From DASSTY01 sp035760645 (GTDB lineage Bacteria > Gemmatimonadota > Gemmatimonadetes > Gemmatimonadales > GWC2-71-9): 64,000 nt of DNA. Location: the NCBI GenBank assembly GCA_035760645.1, contig DASTSO010000064.1, positions 62,001-126,000 on the forward strand, read 5' to 3'. The translations under genes and the position numbers were made by a program. Each line of letters opens with the position of its first letter. Within the stretch, counting starts at the first letter, position 1. The notes below the pieces were generated by a model that was given only the letters and a program-made list of their open reading frames with translations, searched no databases and was not told where the DNA came from. This document shows positions 58,765 through 64,000 of the stretch, piece by piece.

Positions 58765-59745
58765 ATGCCGGTGATCACCTATCGCGATGCCCTCAACCAG
58801 GCGCTCCGCGAGGAGCTCGAGCGCGACGGCGACGTCTTCCTCATGGGCGAGGAAGTCGCCGAGTACAACGGCGCCTACAAGGTGAGCCGCGGGCTCCTGG
58901 ACGAGTTCGGGCCGAAGCGCGTCATCGACACGCCGATCGCCGAGCTGGGCTTCGCCGGCATCGGCGTCGGGGCGGCGATGGTCGGGCTCAAGCCGGTCAT
59001 CGAGTTCATGACGTGGAACTTCGCCCTGCTGGCGATCGACCAGGTCGTCAACAGCGCGGCGAAGATGCGCTACATGTCGGGCGGGCAGGTCCCCTGCTCC
59101 ATCGTCTTCCGCGGCCCCGGCGGCGCCGCGCTGCAGCTCGCCGCGCAGCACTCGCAGAACTTCGAAGCCTGGTACGCCAACGTCCCCGGCCTCAAGGTCA
59201 TCTCCCCGGGCACGCCGGCGGATGCGAAGGGGCTCCTCAAGAGCGCGATCCGCGACCCGGACCCGGTCGTCTTCATCGAAGGCGAGATGCTCTACAACAC
59301 CAAGGGCGAGGTGCCCGAGGGCGAGCACCTGGTGCCGATCGGCAAGGCCGACATCAAGCGCGCGGGCGCGGACGTCACGCTCGTCTGCTACTCGAAGACC
59401 CTGGCCGTGGCGCTCAAGGCCGCCGACCAGCTGGCGCAGGACGGGATCGACGCCGAGGTGCTCGACCTCCGCACCATCCGGCCGATGGACGAGGAGGCGC
59501 TCCTCACGTCGGTGGCGAAGACGCACCGCGCGGTGGTCGTCGAGGAGGGGTGGCCGCAGTTCGGCGTCGGCGCGCAGGTGGTCGACACGATCCAGCGCGA
59601 GATCTTCGACGAGCTCGACGCCCCCGTCCTCCGCGTCACCGGCGCCGACGTGCCGATGCCCTACAACAAGACGCTCGAGAAGATGGCCAAGGCGGACCCG
59701 GCGAAGACCGTCGCCGCGGTGCGCAAGGTTCTGTACCTGGACTGA
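58765..59745 (+). CDS. pdhB: Pyruvate dehydrogenase E1 component beta subunit
   Basis: The 326-residue partner of PdhA has the family segments DVFLMGEEVAEYNGAYKVSR, RVIDTPIAELGFAGIGVGAA, EFMTWNFALLAIDQ, RGPGGAALQLAAQHSQNFE and the C-terminal GADVPMPYNKTLE. It forms the heterotetrameric E1 with PdhA. It begins one base after the pdhA stop and precedes the E2 gene. Confidence 0.95.
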   Translation: MPVITYRDALNQALREELERDGDVFLMGEEVAEYNGAYKVSRGLLDEFGPKRVIDTPIAELGFAGIGVGAAMVGLKPVIEFMTWNFALLAIDQVVNSAAKMRYMSGGQVPCSIVFRGPGGAALQLAAQHSQNFEAWYANVPGLKVISPGTPADAKGLLKSAIRDPDPVVFIEGEMLYNTKGEVPEGEHLVPIGKADIKRAGADVTLVCYSKTLAVALKAADQLAQDGIDAEVLDLRTIRPMDEEALLTSVAKTHRAVVVEEGWPQFGVGAQVVDTIQREIFDELDAPVLRVTGADVPMPYNKTLEKMAKADPAKTVAAVRKVLYLD

Positions 59746-59750
59746 GACGA

Positions 59751-59776
59751 CAGGTGCCCAGCACCTAGCACCTGCT
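59751..59776. repeat. Short CAGGTGC inverted/direct repeat
   Basis: Between pdhB and pdhC lies a run of GCACCTAGCACCTG-type units with an inverted CAGGTGC copy (about 59751-59774) that can form a 7-bp hairpin. It resembles the other short intergenic repeats of this window. Confidence 0.6.
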
Positions 59777-59791
59777 CACAAGGACTCTCGG

Positions 59792-61177
59792 ATGGCGACC
59801 AAGGTCGTAATGGAGGCCCTCTCCCCGACGATGGAGGAGGGGCGCCTGGTGGAGTGGAAGAAGAACGAGGGCGACGCCGTGAAGCAGGGCGAGGTCCTCG
59901 CCGAGGTCGAGACCGACAAGGCGGTGATGGACCTCGTCGCGCGCGCCGACGGCACGCTGCTGAAGCAGGTGATCGCCGCCGGCGCCACGGTGCCGGTGGG
60001 CGATCTCGTGGCCGTCATCGGCGCCCCGGGCGAGGACGTGAGCGCCCTCGCGGGGGGCGCGGGCGCCGCGAAGGCGGCGCCGGCGGCGAACCCCGTCTCG
60101 GCCGTCGAGCGCGCGACGCCCGCGGCCGAGACGACGAAGCCCGAGGCCGACACCACGGGGCGGAAGACCTCGATGCCCGCGGCCCCGCCGGCCGCGGCCG
60201 CGAGCGAGAGCGGCGGCCCCAGCGGCCCGCTGCCGCGCACCGCGCAGCCGGGCGCCGCGGCGCCGGCCGCGAGCGGGGCGAACGGGGGACGCGTCAAGGC
60301 GAGCCCGCTCGCGCGGAAGATCGCGGCCGAGCGCGGCCTCGACCTCTCGGGCGTGCAGGGCACGGGCCCCGCGGGCCGGATCATCCAGCGCGACCTCGAG
60401 GGCCTCGAGGTGGCGCGTCCCGCGGCGGCCGCCGCGGCCGCCGCGGCGCCGGGCGTGCCCGCCTTCCAGCCCTTCACGGGCGGCGAGCCGTTCCAGGACG
60501 TCCCGCTCACGCAGATGCGGAAGACGATCGCGAAGCGGCTCACGCAGTCCATCGGGCCGATTCCGACGTTCTATCTGACGACCGAGATCGACATGGAGCG
60601 CGTCGTCGACGCGCGCGAGTCGCTCAACGCCGTCGCGGCCGCCGCGGGCCAGGCGAAGGTGTCGGTCAACGACATCATCATCAAGGCCGTCGCCCTCGCG
60701 CTCAAGCAGCACCCGGCCGCGAACGCGTGGTGGCAGGACGACAGCATCCGCTACTGGAACGAGGTGCACGTCGCGATGGCGGTGGCGATCGAGGACGGGC
60801 TCATCACGCCGGTGATCCGGCACGCCGACCAGAAGTCGCTCCGGCAGATCTCGGCCGAGACGAAGGACCTGGCCGAGCGGGCGCGGGCGCGGCGCCTCGC
60901 GCCCGAGGAGTTCACCGGCGGCACCTTCTCGGTCTCCAACCTCGGCATGCTCGACATCGACGAGTTCACCGCCGTGATCAACCCGCCCGAGGCGGCGATC
61001 CTGGCGGTGGGCCGCACGGTGGAGAAGCCGGTCGTGGTGGACGGCGTCATCGACACCCGGCGCCGCATGCGCGTCACGCTGAGCTGCGACCACCGCGTCA
61101 TCGACGGCGCGACCGGCGCGCGGTTCCTGCAGACGCTGAAGCAGATGCTGGAGAATCCGCTGGCGCTCGTTTGGTGA
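59792..61177 (+). CDS. pdhC: Pyruvate dehydrogenase E2 dihydrolipoyl acetyltransferase
   Basis: This 461-residue core subunit has one N-terminal lipoyl domain with the modified Lys K43 in ETDKAVMD, a long Ala/Pro/Glu linker, a peripheral-subunit-binding domain (VKASPLARKIAAERGLDLSG) and a catalytic domain with the active-site His in SCDHRVIDGATG. It transfers acetyl groups to CoA. It is named pdhC here by position; aceF is the older name. Confidence 0.94.
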   Translation: MATKVVMEALSPTMEEGRLVEWKKNEGDAVKQGEVLAEVETDKAVMDLVARADGTLLKQVIAAGATVPVGDLVAVIGAPGEDVSALAGGAGAAKAAPAANPVSAVERATPAAETTKPEADTTGRKTSMPAAPPAAAASESGGPSGPLPRTAQPGAAAPAASGANGGRVKASPLARKIAAERGLDLSGVQGTGPAGRIIQRDLEGLEVARPAAAAAAAAAPGVPAFQPFTGGEPFQDVPLTQMRKTIAKRLTQSIGPIPTFYLTTEIDMERVVDARESLNAVAAAAGQAKVSVNDIIIKAVALALKQHPAANAWWQDDSIRYWNEVHVAMAVAIEDGLITPVIRHADQKSLRQISAETKDLAERARARRLAPEEFTGGTFSVSNLGMLDIDEFTAVINPPEAAILAVGRTVEKPVVVDGVIDTRRRMRVTLSCDHRVIDGATGARFLQTLKQMLENPLALVW

Positions 61178-61178
61178 G

Positions 61179-61275
61179 GGGCGGGACGGCGGGAGAGGCG
61201 GGACGGCGGAACGGCCGCTCCATGCAGCGGAGCGGCTCCGTCCACCGGAGCTCGCTCCCGCCGTCCCGCCCGTTT
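61179..61275. repeat. REP-like inverted repeat between pdhC and lpd
   Basis: Two copies of GGGGCGGGACGGCGGGA-type sequence (61179-61210) and an inverted TCCCGCCGTCCCGCC copy (61256-61270) flank a 7-bp stem (61215-61221 with 61229-61235). The arrangement matches the element at 43700-43806. Confidence 0.75.
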
Positions 61276-61298
61276 GACTTTCAACCTTTGAGGACCTC

Positions 61299-62696
61299 GT
61301 GGCGAACCAGTTCGACGTGATCGTGGTGGGCGGCGGCCCGGCCGGGTATGTCTGCGCCATCCGGGCGGCCCAGCTCGGGCTCTCGACCGCCGTGGTCGAG
61401 AAGGACAAGCTCGGCGGCGTGTGCGTGAACATCGGGTGCATCCCGACGAAGGCGCTCCTGCACAGCGCCTACGCGATCAACCTGCTCCAGCACGACGCCA
61501 AGGATCTCGGCATCGAGATCGCCGAGATGAAGACCGACTGGGGCGTCGCCCAGAAGCGCTCGCGGCGCGTCTCCGAGCAGAACTCGAAGGGCGTCGGCTT
61601 CCTGATGAAGAAGCACAAGGTCCAGGTCATCCCCGGCACCGGCGTCCTGCAGCCCGGGAAGAAGGTGAAGGTCGGCAACGACGTCTACACCGCCACCAAG
61701 GCGGTCGTCATCGCCACGGGGTCGCGGGTGAAGGGGATTCCCCAGATCGGCCTCGACATCAACAAGACCACCGTCATCAGCTCCGACGAGGCGCTCTTCC
61801 TCGAGCAGACGCCGAAGTCGATCGCCATCATCGGCGCCGGCGCGGTGGGCTGCGAGTTCGCCGACGTCTTCAACGCCTTCGGCGCGAAGGTCACGCTCAT
61901 CGAGGCGCTGCCGCGCATCCTCCCGCTCGAGGACGCCGAGAGCTCGGACGTGATCGCGAAGAGCTACAAGAAGCGCGGCATCGACGTGCTGGCGGGCGTC
62001 AAGGTCACCAAGGCCGCCGTCGGCAAGGACAAGGTCACCCTCACCCTCGATGTCGGCGGCAAGACGCAGACGGTGGAGGCGGAGAAGGTGCTCATGGCGG
62101 CGGGCCGCGCGGTGAACACCGAGGGCATGGGCTTCAAGGAGGCGGGCGTCGAGCTCACCGAGCGCGGCTTCGTCAAGGTGAACCCGCAGACGCTCGAGAC
62201 CACGGCGAAGGGCGTCTACTGCATCGGCGACGTCGCCGGCCCCCCGATGCTCGCGCACAAGGGGAGCCGCGAGGGCACGTACGTCGCCGAGATCATCGCG
62301 GGCCACCACCCGCAGCCGATCAAGTACGACAACGTCCCGAGCATCACCTACTGCCACCCCGAGGTGGCGAGCATCGGCCTCACCGAGGACCAGGTGAAGG
62401 AGAAGAAGATCGACTACCAGGTCGGCCGCTTCCCCTTCAGCGCCAACGGCCGCGCCCGCGCCTCGAACGAGACCGAGGGCTTCGTCAAGATCATCCGCGG
62501 CAAGCAGTACGGCGAGATCCTCGGCGCGCACATCGTCGCGAGCCACGCCTCGGAGATGATCCACGAGCTCGCCGTGGCGCGCGAGAACGAGTTCACGGTG
62601 GAGGAGGTGGATCAGGCGATCCACGGCCACCCGACGCTCTCCGAGGCCATCGCCGAAGCGGCCCTGGACTCGATGGGGCGGGTCATCCACATCTGA
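61299..62696 (+). CDS. lpd: Dihydrolipoyl dehydrogenase
   Basis: This 465-residue E3 flavoprotein reoxidises dihydrolipoamide with NAD. It has the FAD motif VIVVGGGPAGYVCAI, redox disulfide C42/C47 in GGVCVNIGCIPTK, an NAD-binding IAIIGAGAVGCEFADVF and the C-terminal HGHPTLSEAIAEA active-site His-Glu pair. The GTG at 61299 has a GAGG site. It is separated from pdhC by the REP-like element. Confidence 0.95.
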   Translation: MANQFDVIVVGGGPAGYVCAIRAAQLGLSTAVVEKDKLGGVCVNIGCIPTKALLHSAYAINLLQHDAKDLGIEIAEMKTDWGVAQKRSRRVSEQNSKGVGFLMKKHKVQVIPGTGVLQPGKKVKVGNDVYTATKAVVIATGSRVKGIPQIGLDINKTTVISSDEALFLEQTPKSIAIIGAGAVGCEFADVFNAFGAKVTLIEALPRILPLEDAESSDVIAKSYKKRGIDVLAGVKVTKAAVGKDKVTLTLDVGGKTQTVEAEKVLMAAGRAVNTEGMGFKEAGVELTERGFVKVNPQTLETTAKGVYCIGDVAGPPMLAHKGSREGTYVAEIIAGHHPQPIKYDNVPSITYCHPEVASIGLTEDQVKEKKIDYQVGRFPFSANGRARASNETEGFVKIIRGKQYGEILGAHIVASHASEMIHELAVARENEFTVEEVDQAIHGHPTLSEAIAEAALDSMGRVIHI

Positions 62697-62711
62697 GGCG
62701 GAAGCGCGGAC

Positions 62712-62752
62712 AAACGGAACGGGCGGCCCCGGCGGGGCCGCCCGTTCCGTTT
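62712..62752. terminator. Strong hairpin after lpd
   Basis: A perfect 19-bp stem (62712-62730 with 62734-62752) closes on a GGC loop. Its ends are AAAC and GTTT, so U-residues pair within the stem. It lies 15 bases after the lpd stop and probably terminates or protects that message. Confidence 0.7.
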
Positions 62753-62755
62753 GGG

Positions 62756-62761
62756 TATATT
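62756..62761 (+). promoter_or_regulatory. -10 box for the downstream membrane protein, leaderless arrangement
   Basis: TATATT ends seven bases before the ATG at 62769, so transcription would start about at the A of the ATG. No good -35 is present and no ribosome binding site fits. Confidence 0.45.
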
Positions 62762-62768
62762 TCGCGCC

Positions 62769-63251
62769 ATGACCAGCCCCACCCCACCCGACACCACGCC
62801 CGCCATCGGGCACAACCTCGCGGGCGAGCCGATCGACGCGACGCGCGACCTGGTCGGGCTCGCCTTCGGCGCGATGCGGCGCGCCCTGCTCCTCGGCACC
62901 GGCGCGAGCGCGCTCGTCCTCTGGGCGGTGCGCCGCACCCTGGCGCACGCGCCGGCGGGCGACCGACCCGTCGTCACCGGGCCCGCGTTCTACATCCTCA
63001 CCTTCGGCATGCTCGCGGCCATGGCGCTCGCCGGGACCGCCGCCTGGATGCGCATGGCCACCCTCGGCGCGCCCTGGCGCCGGGGGGTGCTCTCCGCGGT
63101 CTGCGCCTTCGGCGTCACGGTCACCTCGCTCGCCGTCACCGTCGTCTACCACTACCTCGACCAGTGGTTCGGCTGGGGCGACACCACGCTGCTCGGCCTC
63201 GCCGTCCTGCTCCTGGGCCTCGTGGTCGTGCGCGACCTGCGCCGCCGGTGA
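62769..63251 (+). CDS. Small integral membrane protein, function unknown
   Basis: This 160-residue protein has four predicted membrane segments (ALLLGTGASALVLWAVRR, FYILTFGMLAAMALAGTAAW, GVLSAVCAFGVTVTSLAVTV, TTLLGLAVLLLGLVVVRDL). No catalytic motif is seen. It sits between lpd and lipB, and its stop overlaps the lipB GTG (GTGA), so it is coupled to lipB. The N-terminus is Thr/Pro-rich and cytoplasmic. Confidence 0.78.
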   Translation: MTSPTPPDTTPAIGHNLAGEPIDATRDLVGLAFGAMRRALLLGTGASALVLWAVRRTLAHAPAGDRPVVTGPAFYILTFGMLAAMALAGTAAWMRMATLGAPWRRGVLSAVCAFGVTVTSLAVTVVYHYLDQWFGWGDTTLLGLAVLLLGLVVVRDLRRR

Positions 63252-63967
63252 GCCTCGCGATGGGCGGCACGTCGAGTGGCACGTCACGCGGCACGGCGCG
63301 CGGCGCGCTCCGCGTCGTGGACCTGGGCCGGCGCCGCTACGGCGAGGTGCTGGCGCTCCAGCGCGACCTCTGCCGCCGGCGCGTCGCGGGGGAGCTGGCG
63401 GACGACCTGCTGCTGCTCGTCGAGCACGAGCCGGTGATGACGCTGGGGCGCGCGACGAAGGCCGAGAGTCTGCCGCTCCCGCGCCCGGCGCTCGAGGCGC
63501 GCGGGCTCGACGTCGTGGAGGTCGAGCGCGGCGGCGACGTGACCTATCACGGCCCGGGCCAGCTCGTCGGCTACCCGATCCTCGACCTCCGCCGGCTGCG
63601 GCCCGACCTCCACTGGTATCTCCGCTCGCTCGAGGACGCGCTCATCCTCGCGCTCGATGCGCTCCAGGTGCCCGCGGAACGGAACCCCGGCCTCACGGGG
63701 GTGTGGACCGCGGGCCGCAAGATCGCGAGCATCGGGATCCACGTGAAGCAGTGGATCACCTTCCACGGCTTCGCCCTCAACGTCACGACCGACCTCGCCG
63801 CGTTCGACCTGATCGTTCCCTGCGGCATCCGGGACGTGGTCATGACGAGCATCGCGGCGGAGCGCGCCGCGGGCGACGACCCGGCCGAGCTGTGGCGCCG
63901 GACGCGGGAGGCGGTGGTGGGGGCGATGGGGGAGACGTTCGGGCTGGCGCCCTGCCCCTACCATTAG
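63248..63967 (+). CDS. lipB: Octanoyltransferase
   Basis: The 239-residue enzyme transfers octanoyl from acyl-carrier protein to lipoyl domains, before LipA acts. It has RGGDVTYHGPGQLVGYPILDL, catalytic K158 in AGRKIASIG, HGFALNV and C192 in VPCGI. The GTG start overlaps the upstream stop; an in-frame ATG at 63260 is an alternative. With lipA at the other end it frames the PDH genes, so this locus makes and uses lipoate. After its stop only 33 bases remain in the window. Confidence 0.93.
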   Translation: MSLAMGGTSSGTSRGTARGALRVVDLGRRRYGEVLALQRDLCRRRVAGELADDLLLLVEHEPVMTLGRATKAESLPLPRPALEARGLDVVEVERGGDVTYHGPGQLVGYPILDLRRLRPDLHWYLRSLEDALILALDALQVPAERNPGLTGVWTAGRKIASIGIHVKQWITFHGFALNVTTDLAAFDLIVPCGIRDVVMTSIAAERAAGDDPAELWRRTREAVVGAMGETFGLAPCPYH

Positions 63968-64000
63968 AGCGCCCGATTGGTTTTCATGTAGCATCATGCC

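Noticed and set aside
1..64000. CRISPR arrays, tRNA, rRNA, insertion sequences or prophage genes
   Set aside because: Looked for on both strands by eye; no repeat-spacer arrays, cloverleaf sequences, transposase or phage proteins were seen. Low-level matches could be missed without a search.

Overview
The window is one continuous stretch of a very GC-rich Gram-negative chromosome with dense, often overlapping genes and many GTG starts. Two large TonB-dependent receptors (one with an N-terminal carboxypeptidase-regulatory-like domain), a porin-like barrel ending in Phe, many lipobox proteins, and the mix of SRPBCC, YflT-like, CsbD and small stress-type proteins suggest Gemmatimonadota. That placement is inferred from gene content and composition, since no rRNA, tRNA or other taxonomic marker is present. 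I saw no phage, insertion sequence, CRISPR array, rRNA or tRNA.

Layout. 1-6445: the 3' end of a dipeptide/oligopeptide ABC transporter (permease end plus two ATPases), a CsbD protein, a LysM protein, two exported proteins, a PhzF isomerase, a CsaA-like tRNA-binding-fold protein and a DppA-type D-aminopeptidase. 6536-11428: a TonB receptor, then a minus-strand set of an unknown protein, a TetR regulator and an SDR. 11564-13317: a minus-strand operon of a membrane protein, a winged-helix regulator and undecaprenyl diphosphate synthase. 13428-14267: MscL with a zinc ribbon and a SpoIIAA-like protein. 14340-18064: an MBL/rhodanese protein, a VTT (TMEM64-type) membrane protein and a MerA-like flavoprotein. 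18233-24336: a LytTR two-component pair, then a lipoprotein overlapping a second TonB receptor. 24356-29313: a tightly packed six-gene minus-strand operon of stress-type proteins. 29697-37893: a carbohydrate cluster (glycosyltransferase, UGM-like flavoprotein, two GH1-like hydrolases, convergent GH2). 38108-43582: SDR, PHB-depolymerase-like esterase, malate synthase, rubredoxin-like/MBL protein and a TsdA-like dihaem cytochrome. 43806-48583: POT peptide transporter, DUF1028 protein, coiled-coil protein, lipoprotein and class I glutamine amidotransferase. 48679-56542: unknown protein, hybrid histidine kinase, two glycosyltransferases, NTF2-like lipoprotein, small membrane protein, ThiO-like oxidase and porin. 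56642-63967: a complete pyruvate dehydrogenase and lipoylation locus (lipA, pdhA, pdhB, pdhC, lpd, a membrane protein, lipB).

The genes form several working sets. Peptide and amino-acid acquisition is served by the ABC transporter, DppA, the POT transporter and possibly the DUF1028 protein. Pyruvate oxidation is complete with both cofactor-making enzymes beside it. Malate synthase is present without isocitrate lyase.

The most unusual signals are EF-hand-like calcium loops in the last extracellular loop of both TonB receptors, a repeat-bearing insertion with two Y-T-G-x-E-R-R motifs in the UGM-like flavoprotein, a dispersed REP-like element and other short intergenic repeats, two convergent gene pairs that share one CTAG as both stop codons, two promoters placed as for leaderless mRNAs, and a CRP-like palindrome. 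I did not find a clear-cut new defence or mobile system.
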